Shown piece by piece: positions 11,494 through 20,637 of a stretch of DNA of 64,000 nucleotides; the first letter of the stretch is position 1; every line of letters starts with the position of its first letter. The position numbers and the translations under genes were made by a program. A model generated the notes under the pieces. The model was not told the DNA's origin, made no database searches, and worked only from the letters and a program-made list of their open reading frames with translations. The stretch is taken from assembly GCF_905475395.1 (NCBI RefSeq), contig NC_058338.1, forward strand, positions 95,775,435 through 95,839,434. The letters run 5' to 3'. The DNA is from Chrysoperla carnea. Lineage: Eukaryota; Arthropoda; Insecta; Neuroptera; Chrysopidae.

Positions 11494-13551
11494 TCAAAAA
11501 TTTTCATCTGATATTTCTTCTTTAATAAATACATTTTCAATTTTAACAATTCCCTCTGGTATTTCTTGTTGAATTTCGTCATGTTCTAATGCAACAGTTT
11601 CAGATTTCACATTCAAATGTTTTTCCGGAAAATGACTTCGTTTATGTCCATTTAAATGATGTTTTTGACTGAATTTCTTATCACAAATTTCACATGAATA
11701 AGGTTTTTCACCAGTATGAATTCGCTTATGTCGAATTAAACTACTTGTATCACTAAATGTTTTATCACAAATTTCACAAGAATAAGGTTTTTCTCCGCTA
11801 TGAATTCTTTCATGTTTAATTAAATGATGTTTATGAATAAATGTTTTATTACAAATTTCACATGAAAATGGTTTTTCTCGAAAATGTGTTCGTTTATGTT
11901 TAAATAAATTTCTTCTATCATTAAATTTTTTCTTACAAATTTCACAAGAATAAGGTTTTTCTCCAGTATGAATGCGTTTATGTGTACTTAAATTACGTTT
12001 ATGATAAAATGTTTTCGTACAAACGTCACAAGACAGAGGTTTTTCTCGAAAATGAATTCGTTTATGTACTGTTAAATCACCTTGTGCAGTGTATTTTTTA
12101 TCACATATATCACAAGAAAATGGTTTTTCACCAGTATGAGTTCGTTTATGTATAACTAAATGACCACTGACCGTAAATGATTTATTACAAATTTCACATG
12201 AAAATGGTTTTTCACCAGTATGAATTCGATTATGCTCAACTAAACCGTGTTTAAATGTAAATTTTTTATCACAAATTTCACATGAATATGGTTTTTCACC
12301 AGTATGAATTCGCTTATGTCGAATTAAACTACTTGTATCACTAAATGTTTTAGCACAAATTTCACAAGAATAAGGTTTTTCTCCGCTATGAATTCTTGCA
12401 TGTTTAATTAAATGATGTTTATGTATAAATGTTTTATCACAAACTTCACATGAATACGATTTTTGTCCGGTGTGTATTAGTTTATGTCGAGTTAAAGCAC
12501 TTTGTCTATTAAATTTTTTATCACAAACTTCACAAGAAAATGGTTTTTCACCGGTATGAATAAGTGTATGTCTAATTAAACTCTGTTGTTGATTAAATAC
12601 TTTATCACAAACATCACATGAGAAGGGTTTTACATCAAGAGTGTACGTTGTATCACAAACTTCTTCTTTAATTCCTGTTTCAGACTTCATATTCAATGGT
12701 TTTCCTTGAAAATGATTTCGTTTATGTTGCTTTAAATGATTTTTCTGACTAAATATCTGATTACAAACATCACATGAATAAGATTTATCCGTAATATGAA
12801 TTCTTTCAATATGTTCAGTTAAACTTCCTCGTTGAGTGAACTTTTTATTACAAATTTCACATGAAAATGGTTTTTCTCCGGTATGTGTTCGTTTATGTGT
12901 AATTAAATGTTGCTTTTGAGCAAATATTTTATCACAAATTTCACATGAATAAGATTTTTCCCCGGTGTGAACGAGTTTATGCCGAATTAAAACACTTTGT
13001 CTATTAAATTTTTTATCACAAACTTCACAAGAAAAAGGTTTTTCACCGGTATGAATAAGTTCATGTCTCATTAAACTCTGTCGCCGATTAAATGCCTTAT
13101 CACAAATATCACATGAGAAGGGTTTAACCCCAGTATGAATTTGTATATGTTTCATTAAATGACTATTCAGAGTAAATGTTTTATTACAAACTTCACAAGA
13201 GAAACGTTTATCTCCACTATTAATTCGTCGATTTTCCAAAATAGTTTCATCTATTATTCCATTTTCAATGAATTCTTCACCAACCCATCCATATTCCATT
13301 GTAACAGTATCGGTGGTTTCTTCTTGCATTTCTTCTTTAAACAGTACATTTTCAAAATCTTCTTCTGGTATTTCTTGTCCAATGAATACATCTTCCCTTG
13401 TAAAAGATTCTTCAGGCATTTCTTCTTTAATTTTTACAAACTCCATTTTTTCACTTCCTTCAATAATTTCTGCGTATAATTCTTGTTCAAGTTTAATGTT
13501 TTCTAAGTTAGCAGATTTATTATTAAAATTATTAAATTCATTATTTGCCAT
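11494..13551 (-). CDS. C2H2 zinc-finger protein with 18 fingers
   Basis: A 685-aa single-exon reading frame and probable DNA-binding regulator. The N-terminal 115 residues are acidic and rich in KIKEE/FKEE-type modules that fit the SUMO-site pattern (hydrophobic-K-x-E). Eighteen C2H2 fingers with TGEKP-type linkers follow, six then twelve, separated by a non-finger insert (GKPLNMKSETGIKEE). The protein ends with a similar tail (LNVKSETVALEHDE ... FIKEEISDENF). The insert resembles a decayed copy of the tail, suggesting two gene units fused. Fingers 9-10 and 16-17 are nearly identical, also at DNA level, which points to recent internal duplication. The start MANNEF is shared with the paralogue at 17.5-18.8 kb. 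Targets are unknown. Zinc ligands look complete in all fingers. AT-rich 3' flank at 11,340-11,490 resembles that of other family members. Confidence 0.9.
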   Translation of the reverse strand: MANNEFNNFNNKSANLENIKLEQELYAEIIEGSEKMEFVKIKEEMPEESFTREDVFIGQEIPEEDFENVLFKEEMQEETTDTVTMEYGWVGEEFIENGIIDETILENRRINSGDKRFSCEVCNKTFTLNSHLMKHIQIHTGVKPFSCDICDKAFNRRQSLMRHELIHTGEKPFSCEVCDKKFNRQSVLIRHKLVHTGEKSYSCEICDKIFAQKQHLITHKRTHTGEKPFSCEICNKKFTQRGSLTEHIERIHITDKSYSCDVCNQIFSQKNHLKQHKRNHFQGKPLNMKSETGIKEEVCDTTYTLDVKPFSCDVCDKVFNQQQSLIRHTLIHTGEKPFSCEVCDKKFNRQSALTRHKLIHTGQKSYSCEVCDKTFIHKHHLIKHARIHSGEKPYSCEICAKTFSDTSSLIRHKRIHTGEKPYSCEICDKKFTFKHGLVEHNRIHTGEKPFSCEICNKSFTVSGHLVIHKRTHTGEKPFSCDICDKKYTAQGDLTVHKRIHFREKPLSCDVCTKTFYHKRNLSTHKRIHTGEKPYSCEICKKKFNDRRNLFKHKRTHFREKPFSCEICNKTFIHKHHLIKHERIHSGEKPYSCEICDKTFSDTSSLIRHKRIHTGEKPYSCEICDKKFSQKHHLNGHKRSHFPEKHLNVKSETVALEHDEIQQEIPEGIVKIENVFIKEEISDENF

Positions 13552-13599
13552 TTTCTTTCTACAAGTATATTCTATACAAGTTCACAAATGAAGCCATTT

Positions 13600-13725
13600 T
13601 GTATTAATTTTTCTGTCAAAAACATTGGGCTGCGTTCAGAGAAACTACAGAAAACAGCGCAGTCACATAATATAAGATGACGCTTGACGTTGGCTTTGAG
13701 CGTCAAATTAGGACTCCGCCTACCT
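13600..13725 (-). promoter_or_regulatory. Shared upstream region of the zinc-finger family (copy 1)
   Basis: On the plus strand, ACATTGGGCTGCGTTCAGAG followed by AAACTACAG lies about 70-100 bp before the gene start. The same string, with small changes, sits upstream of the zinc-finger genes at 18.8 kb and 45.7 kb, and a weaker form at 48.4 kb. Next to it (13,677-13,720) is GATGACGCTTGACGTTGGCT followed by TTGAGCGTCAAATTAGG, a repeat that recurs elsewhere in the window. A promoter role is inferred from conservation and position only. Confidence 0.45.
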
Positions 13726-14032
13726 GAAAAAAATAGAACTATGTCCAACGTCGAATTGTAAAAAGGAGCGACAAAAAACAAAAAATGATAAACAACTATA
13801 TCTATAGTGGGGGTGAATTGTTAAAAAAAAATGTGAAGTAAAAAAAGCAAAGATTGGAACATAGTGTTAGAATAAAATATTGTCTTTAATAAAAAAAACG
13901 TAACTAACGTGAAGTCTCACCTTTAGGCAAATAATATAAAAAAAAAACATGCTGTGATTTTCATAGCAACTAGTTGTTATAAATAAAATAATTGTATGAC
14001 TGTTCAATTCAATTTGTCTTGTTTTAAATTCT

Positions 14033-14283
14033 ATACCTGGATGACCGAGAGAGTCATATTTTTCACTTTAGACTACTCAAACGCCTCCTTTTTGTTATGT
14101 TATAATTTGCATTGTATTTCATTAACTACGTTATACACCAATAGATGTCTGATGAATTTTTCATGAAAAGACGGATAAAACGACATTTCTGATAAATGAA
14201 ACCTAGCTAGATCGACTTATCGCCCCAAAAAACCCCTACATACTCATTTTCATGAAAATCGTTGAAGCCATTTCCAAGATCGT

Positions 14284-14333
<50 letters not shown>

Positions 14334-14357
14334 ATTGCTCGTTTAAATATATAAGAT
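14033..14357. repeat. Insert in the left copia LTR with an (AT)n tract
   Basis: About 325 bp present in the left LTR and absent from the right one. It begins near ACCTGGATGACCGAGAGAG and ends after a pure (AT)n run at about 14,285-14,328. I cannot name the family. The (AT)n run may be its tail or a later expansion. Confidence 0.6.
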
Positions 14358-14523
14358 TTGCCTTTTTTGTGTAATGTAACTGTACTAAAATTGGTGTTAT
14401 ATTAATTGTAAATCAGAAAAACCAATAGGTTATGGGCCCAGATCACTTTTAATACATTGCGCAGAGAATTTGTTCATCAATTGTTGGTTTGTCAAATATT
14501 GTTAAATAATTTTTGTTATATAA

Positions 14524-15460
14524 ATGATGGATTTCAAAATGCGTGTAGACAAGCTTGAAGGCAGTAATAACTGGACCAAGTGGAGAAGACAAATTGAGTT
14601 GTTGTTGAGACATTACGATGTTTTAGAATACGCTACTGAAAGTGTAAGTGCGCCCACATTAGTTGAAGGGACAAATGAAGAGGCTAAAACGGCGCATGAA
14701 AAACAAGTTAAGATTTTTCGTAAATCAGACGCATTGGCACAATTAATTCTGGTAAATAGCTTGAATGAACAAAATATTGATTAAACTCTCACTTTCACAA
14801 ATGCAAAATAAATTTGGAATAAGTTAGTTTCAGTTTATGAACAAAGTTCAGGACATCGATTGGATCGTTTGATGGAAAAATTCTTTACAAGTTGTAAAGA
14901 AGCTTCCGAAGATGTGACAACACATGTATCACGGTTGCAACGAAAATTCTATGAGTTCAATGACGAACTTAAGCGAGTAGCAAAAACTGAACTTCCTGAG
15001 TTACTATTGATGACTCGAATAATGCCGACGTTGAATGAATATTTTGAATTTAAAAGCGTGTGGGAATCGGTGCCATTGGAAGATCGTACGTTAAATCTTC
15101 TAACTGAAATGTTGCGGTTGGTAGAAATGAGACTATCTGACAAACGGGAGACTACAGTGTTTGTTGCAAAATGTAGTAAGAGTGTAAAGATGGAACTAAG
15201 CAATTTAATCGTAGTTGTCATGAAGGACCTTGTAATACTTCGAGTGACGCATTTATGAGCGATTCAGTGCAGGAAACTACGGATATCGTATTTGTGCGTT
15301 TTGATGACGGTGTGCAAAGGGATATGTGGTTAGCTGATTCAGGTGCAACAGCCCATAGGACAAAAAATCGTGAGTATTTTGTCACGTATTCAGAATTTCT
15401 TACTCCTTTGAAGGTTAGAGTAGAACTTCTTTTGAACTTCAAACAAATCAAAATGGTTGT
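14524..15460 (+). pseudogene. copia gag and protease remains
   Basis: The gag-like part (UBN2 type) opens with LEGSNNWTKWRRQIELLL and runs to about 15,170. A protease remnant with LADSGATAH lies near 15,330. Broken in several places; reported as a fossil only. Confidence 0.8.
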
Positions 15461-15466
15461 AACTTA

Positions 15467-16870
15467 GGTAATAGTTCAGTTTTAGCACTTTTTCTTACAA
15501 AACATCCTAGAACATCAGGAAAAAAAATATTTTCAAGCATTTTTCATGTAGATTATGAATCCGTATGCGACAATACCGAAAAACTTATAGTTTTTCTTTA
15601 ATTTAGGAAAATATATTCAATTTTCCTGGTTAATATTTTCAAGGCTAAAATTGAATAAATATATTATATTAATTAAAAAGACGTCGTTATTTACTGTAAT
15701 TTAATTTTATTATTGAATATATTAAAAAAAATACAAAAATTATGAAAATTTGTTCAATATAATATTGTTATTTGTTGTTTAAATATGCAATTATTAAAAA
15801 TACAATATGGCGTATATGTCAAAAAATCTGCCTTATCGACAGATAAATTACATTTTTTATTTGAGAAGAATTAATTTTAATTAAACTTGATTTTATTGCA
15901 CATGAAACCAAAATTAATTTTCGTCATTTTGTTCGTTGTTTATTTCAAGTCTTGTCGGGTCATACACCGTTGCTATTTCACGGAATATTTTATGTATTCG
16001 GTCCCTTCTATCAGGGTAAGCCCGAACAAACAAAAATTCCGCGACATAGCTGGTATAATGTTCGTCAGTCCGTCCATATTTTGGAATTACAGATTTCAAG
16101 TCCCGCCAACTGCGTTCAATATTTTGCGTATGAGCGCCAGTTGTCGGGTCTATGAAATTTTCTGAGTGATTAACTTTGTCATGATGATAACCTTCTTGAG
16201 GAAGGCTATCGTATGACTTTCAGAAGTCCGATATAATTTTTGTTCCAGGTGCAACTTTGTTTTTAATAATTTCAACTAAAGTTTCCCGATCTCGCGTTTT
16301 TATAGGTACAATAAACAATTTTTTTGAACCTCTTTCTATACCCCCAAAAACCCATTGACCTTCAATAATACGCCCCCGATAATATTTACGTTTCTCTAAT
16401 TTTGATTCACGACTTCTACTACTTCCCCCCCCCCCCCCAATCATATCAGAATTATGCCGGAATGACCAATCCAATAATACTTCCCGAATAAAATTAACCC
16501 AATCTATTACTGTCGCTCTACCAAAACTAAATTCCTGTTGTAACAAGTCTGTTTTTGGGGCATTAGTCGTTATAAAAAAAACCACAAAATTTGTTATATT
16601 CTCCACTGTAAGATGTGAATTGGAGAAAAATGTATGCGCCCAAAAACTAGACATAAAATTACATTTAATTAATTTCATTCTTCGGTTTTTTTCCACAGTT
16701 TGCGATTTTTAGCATCGCCAAAATAATTGTTTATTAGTTAAGCTAATTTTTTCGTAGTTAATTCTTGTTTTATCTTGTTTCCCATATCTTTCATATAATT
16801 GACAATTTTTGTGGCAATTTGGACAAGTCATATTGTCAACTATGAGGCCATGACTACACAAAAATTTTGT
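15467..16870 (-). mobile_element. Merlin-type (IS1016/ISXO2-like) DNA transposon, incomplete
   Basis: One terminus is recognisable at 15,467 (GGTAATAGTTCAGTTTTAGC). It is shared for about 170 bp with both ends of the foldback element at 55,019-56,661. The transposase reads away from the other side on the minus strand. No matching terminus was found near 16,870, so the right end seems lost before the copia 3' LTR. It lies inside the copia fossil and so is younger than it. Confidence 0.65.
15914..16840 (-). pseudogene. Merlin/ISXO2-like transposase, broken
   Basis: From the N-terminus, a zinc-ribbon-like start near 16,840 (MTCPNCHKNC) is followed by the region MKLIKCNFMSSFW and the DDE core: KRKYYRGRIIEGQWVFGGIE, GTKIISDF, and TTGAHTQNIERSWRDLK, which holds the catalytic Glu. 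It ends at 15,914. Defects visible: a stop just before the VEKNRRMK stretch, another after IISDF where family members carry a Trp or Cys, and a lesion at the first catalytic Asp. There the usual VDESK is replaced by SRESK through a 1-base loss, compensated by a long G run on the coding strand (C run 16,425-16,438). It is not expected to be active. Confidence 0.75.
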
Positions 16871-16889
16871 GGACAATCTTTTGAGAGAG

Positions 16890-17136
16890 TGTTGGAATAA
16901 AATATTGTCTTTAATAAAAAAAAAAAAAAATGTACCTAACGTGAAATCTCACCTTTAGGTGAATAATATAAAAAAAAGTGCAGTGATTTTCATGGCAAAT
17001 AGTTGTTATAAATAAAATAATTGTATGACTGTTCAATTCAATTTGTCTTTTTGTAAAATTCTCTTTGCCTTTTTTGTGTAATAAAAAACTGTACTAAAAT
17101 TGGTGTTGTATTAATAGTAAATCAGAAAAACCAATA
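16890..17136 (+). repeat. Right LTR of the copia fossil
   Basis: A 247-bp direct repeat of 13,865-14,427 without the 325-bp insert, followed by the CATAG duplication. Confidence 0.88.
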
Positions 17137-17354
17137 CATAGAAGTGGAGTATGGTACGAGTTGGTACGCAATGAGGAGAATGAATTACTGCTGCGAAATG
17201 TTTTAAAGTAATGGCTGTTGATAATACCAATATTACGTCACCAAAATCACCAATATTACGTAACTCATTCGGGTTTTAATAGTGTAATTTCTTGAATCAA
17301 AGGATGAAGAAAATTTCCAGAATTCAAAAATACTGTAAAAATCAGTAAAGAACC

Positions 17355-17485
17355 AAAATTAAAACCTTTAGATCAGACAATAACGGAGAATTTTGTAGCA
17401 ATTCCAAAATTTTCTGAACAAAAATGATATCAAAAAACTAATTCTTATACTCCTCAACATAATGGCGTTTCTCGAAAGATTGAAC
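17355..17485 (+). mobile_element. Short copia integrase fragment (fossil)
   Basis: Related at DNA level to 11,080-11,200: AAACCTTTAGATCAGACAAT, then GGAGAATTTTGTAGCAA and TCTTATACTCCTCAACA. As at 11 kb, it sits just downstream of a zinc-finger gene, so it was probably carried along in a duplication of the whole gene unit. Confidence 0.65.
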
Positions 17486-17544
17486 AGAAAATATTTGATA
17501 AAGTTTTTATTTTTTAGAAAATTATGAATTGGTACAGGTTTTGT

Positions 17545-18813
17545 TCAAAAACTTTCGTCAGGTACTTCTTCTTTAATTAAAACATGTTCAATTTGAACAA
17601 TCTCCTCTGGTATGTCTTCTTTAATTCTTCCATGTTCCAATGTAACTGTTTCAGACTTCACATTCAATGGCTTTTCACGAAAATGAATACTTTTATGTCT
17701 AATTAAACTCTGTTGCTGATTAAATGCCTTATCACAAACTTCACATGAATAAGGTTTTTCTCCAGTATGGATTCTTTTATGTCTGATTAAACTGTTCTGT
17801 TGGGTGAATGTTTTATCACAAAGATCACATGAAAATGGTTTTTCGTCATTATTAATTGTTACAGGTCTCGTTTCAAAATTTTGACCGCCGATTTCTTTAA
17901 TTCCTCCATGTTCTTCAGACTTCAAATTTTTTTCTCGAAAATGATTTCGTTTATGCCCAATTAAATGATGTTTTTCAAAAAAATTTTTATTACAAATTTC
18001 ACACGAATATGGTTTTTTACCAATATGGATTTTTTTATGTCTATTTAAACTCTGTTGCTGATTAAATGCTTTATTACAAATATCACATGAAAATGGTGTT
18101 TCCCCGGTATGCGTTCGTGTGTGTGTAATTAAATCTCTTTTCTGAAAAAATCGTTTATCACAAACTTCACATGTAAATGGTTTATTTCCCCCGGTATGTG
18201 TTCGTTTATGTTTAATTAAATTATATTTGTTATTAAATGTTTTATTACAAATTTCGCATGAAAAAGATTTTTCTCCTGTATGAATCAGTTCATGTTGATT
18301 TAAGCCGTGTTTAAAACTAAATTTTTTATCACACACTTCACATTTAAAACGCTTTACTTCAGTATGAGATTGCATATGTACAATTAAATTACTGTTCCGA
18401 GAAAATATTTTGTCACAAAATTCACATGAAAACGGTTTTTCTCCAGTATGAATAAGTTTATGTTGAATTAAATTATATTTTCGAGTAAATGTTTTACTAC
18501 AAACTTCACAAGAAAAACGTTTATCTCTATTGTTAATTCGTTGATTTTCCAAAATAGTTTCATCTACTTTTTCATCAATGAATTCTTCACTTTCATATTC
18601 TATTGCAACACTTTCGATGGTTTCTTCTTTAAACATTACATGTTCAAAATCTTCTTCCCTTGTAAAAGTTTCTTCAGGTAATTCTTCTTTAATTCTTACA
18701 AACTCCATTGTTTCACATTCTTCAATAATTTCTGTATTTAATTGTTGTTCAAGTTTAATGTTTTCTATGTTAACAAATTTATTATCAAAATTATTAAATG
18801 AATTATTTGCCAT
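17545..18813 (-). CDS. C2H2 zinc-finger protein with 9 fingers
   Basis: An intact single-exon gene of the same family as the 18-finger gene. I chose the start MANNSFNNFDNKF at 18,813 because it aligns with MANNEFNN there; an upstream in-frame ATG at 18,837 would add MVSTCRKK. The N-terminus is acidic with VRIKEELPEE and FKEE modules. Seven C2H2 fingers follow, then an insert (REKNLKSEEHGGIKE ... VTINNDEK), two more fingers, and the tail LNVKSETVTLEHGRIKEDIP ... VLIKEEVPDESF. The insert again looks like a worn copy of the tail. All Cys and His ligands are present. It is probably a nuclear DNA-binding regulator; targets are unknown. Its upstream flank carries the shared family motif at 18,865-18,895. 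Confidence 0.9.
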   Translation of the reverse strand: MANNSFNNFDNKFVNIENIKLEQQLNTEIIEECETMEFVRIKEELPEETFTREEDFEHVMFKEETIESVAIEYESEEFIDEKVDETILENQRINNRDKRFSCEVCSKTFTRKYNLIQHKLIHTGEKPFSCEFCDKIFSRNSNLIVHMQSHTEVKRFKCEVCDKKFSFKHGLNQHELIHTGEKSFSCEICNKTFNNKYNLIKHKRTHTGGNKPFTCEVCDKRFFQKRDLITHTRTHTGETPFSCDICNKAFNQQQSLNRHKKIHIGKKPYSCEICNKNFFEKHHLIGHKRNHFREKNLKSEEHGGIKEIGGQNFETRPVTINNDEKPFSCDLCDKTFTQQNSLIRHKRIHTGEKPYSCEVCDKAFNQQQSLIRHKSIHFREKPLNVKSETVTLEHGRIKEDIPEEIVQIEHVLIKEEVPDESF

Positions 18814-18839
18814 TTTCTTTCTACATGTACTAACCACAT

Positions 18840-18935
18840 TCTATATACTTCGACAACAACATTGGGCTACGTTCAGAGATACTACAGAAAGGTATAAGCA
18901 TACTTTTACTGCTGCGTTTATTCGACAAACAAACA
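18840..18935 (-). promoter_or_regulatory. Shared upstream region of the zinc-finger family (copy 2)
   Basis: Plus-strand text ACATTGGGCTACGTTCAGAG, then ATACTACAGAAA, lies 50-80 bp upstream of the gene. It closely matches the regions upstream of the genes at 13.6 kb and 45.8 kb. Function inferred from conservation only. Confidence 0.45.
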
Positions 18936-19101
18936 TTTCCGTTAGATTTATGTATCTATGGGCGTTCTGACAATATTACAACTATTTTTTCTATCGCTAA
19001 TATAGATAGAGTCTTTCTTAGCATTAAAATCCAAGATTTTTTGTCTTAAAAGTTAATTAAAATCCAAAAAATTGTCATCTAAGCTATCGAAATCGTTTTT
19101 T

Positions 19102-19705
19102 ATACCATGTATATATGAAATATACATAGTATATTAAGTTTCGTCCCAAGTTTGTAACGCTTAAAAATATTGATGCTACGAACAAAATTTTGGTATAGGT
19201 GTTCATAGAATCACCTAATTAATCCATTTCCGGTTGTCCGTCCGTCCGTCCGTCTGTGGACACGATAACTCAAAAACGAAAAAAGATCAAGTTCGTAAAT
19301 GAGCATCATAGGTCTGTTGGTTCTTGGGTCCGTAGGACCCATCTTGTAAACCGTTAGAGATAGAACAAAAGTTTAAATGTAAAAAATGTTGCTTATAAAA
19401 AAATAAAAAACTTTTGTTTGAAACATTTTTTTGTAAACAGCACTGTTTACTCACGAGGGCGTTAATTAGGTGCAAATTTTATAGTATGTATTAATATAGC
19501 AATATCAACAAAGTGAATATCTTTTGTTATTTACGTGACGTCAAAAAAATAAACGATTGCGCATCAACACTTGCGCATTATATGAGAATATCAGTTAAAT
19601 ATGTCAGATATGTATGTATGTGAAATGTGACAGAGTTATCAACACTGTCTATACATGGTATTTCAACAATTAACTCAGTCAATTGTTTGTTTTCACTTGT
19701 TAATT
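19102..19705 (+). repeat. Interspersed repeat A, copy 1 (about 600 bp)
   Basis: Landmarks are TATACCATGTATATA near the start, GTCCGTCCGTCCGTCTGTGG, GACACGATAACTCAAAAACG, then TACATGGTATTTCAACAATT and TTGTTTTCACTTGTT at the end. Further copies lie at 28,258-28,822 (inverted) and 36,275-36,757. ATACCATGTATA near the start and TACATGGTAT near the end are an inverted pair. Non-coding; class unknown. Confidence 0.75.
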
Positions 19706-20637
19706 GTTCATTTAATTAAAAATGTCATGTTAAAGTTTAAATTTGTGCAAGGTAATATTAACGTCTTTAATGAATGGTTTTGAATTCAAAGAGTTTATAT
19801 ACATAGAGAACGCGAAGAGATCTGGTTATATACAGCTGATGATATATTAGAATAACACATGAACTATAATTTATAAAGGTATATTAAAAAAATAAAAATA
19901 ATAAAAATAATTTAATTTAATTTGACATTACCATAAATTACAGATTTCTGTAAAAAGAGTCAATATAAAATATTTCTAGGCTATCTTCTCTGATATACTC
20001 AATGAAGAAGAATGAATAATTACGACTATTATACATTTAAAAAAATAATATATTTTACTTGTGTAAAACAATCTCTACCATTATTTCGAGTGTTATAGAA
20101 AAGGGATAAGCGGGAGCAATCTTTATCAATCTTTAATTTTAAACCCAGCGAAGCGAGTGGGTATCACTCTAGTATTACATAAATCGTTATTTAACTATTT
20201 ATTTAATAGCAATAATGTAAATAATATGTAGCCAATGACATATAGATTAGACAAGGACATAGGGAAACTCACTGGTAGTTCTCTCTGATGCATCATATCG
20301 CAAAGTTTGGGACCTGGCGTTCTCTAGTTGTATAACCTCTTTGGTATACTATGAATTACCATAACAGATGACGTCATGATTCATGGCGCACGATTCTGAA
20401 GTATTTTAGTGTCACAATTTTTTTAAGCGAGTATATTTATTGCAAAACACTTTTAAATGTAAATATTTTATAATAAGAATATTTTTATTGGTCTCTTCAA
20501 TCGATTCGACGTGTTTTTGGTACATCGAAAAATTTACTATGTAGCATTTTTGGGAACTAACTAGTACATTAATAAGCGAAAATATGTTCCTAATGCATTT
20601 TATATAGATTTATAGTAGAGTGAAATTACGCCTTGTG
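19706..20637. other. No gene; short repeat traces
   Basis: AT-rich DNA. AACCCAGCGAAGCGAGTGGG near 20,143 resembles a common insect repeat end. Positions about 20,222-20,313 match half of the small MITE at 23,459-23,642 (AGATTAGACAAGGACATA ... GCATCATATCGC). Nothing else recognised. Confidence 0.5.

Larger units (their letters stand above)
13865..17136 (+). mobile_element. copia LTR retrotransposon fossil with inserts
   Basis: LTRs start TGTTAGAATAAAATATTG (13,865) and TGTTGGAATAAAATATTG (16,890), and both end in AAAACCAATA. A 5-bp target duplication CATAG flanks the element (13,860-13,864 and 17,137-17,141). GGTTATGGGCCCAG right after the left LTR matches the copia-type primer site. Gag and protease remains follow; most of pol is gone. 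The left LTR holds an insert of about 325 bp, and a Merlin-type DNA transposon sits in the body. It is broken, with several breaks and a large loss. Confidence 0.88.

Noticed and set aside
13159-13591. Plus-strand frames opposite the zinc-finger N-terminus, also seen at 18,578 and 45,418
   Set aside because: They are antisense to acidic KEE repeats and recur simply because the genes are paralogous.
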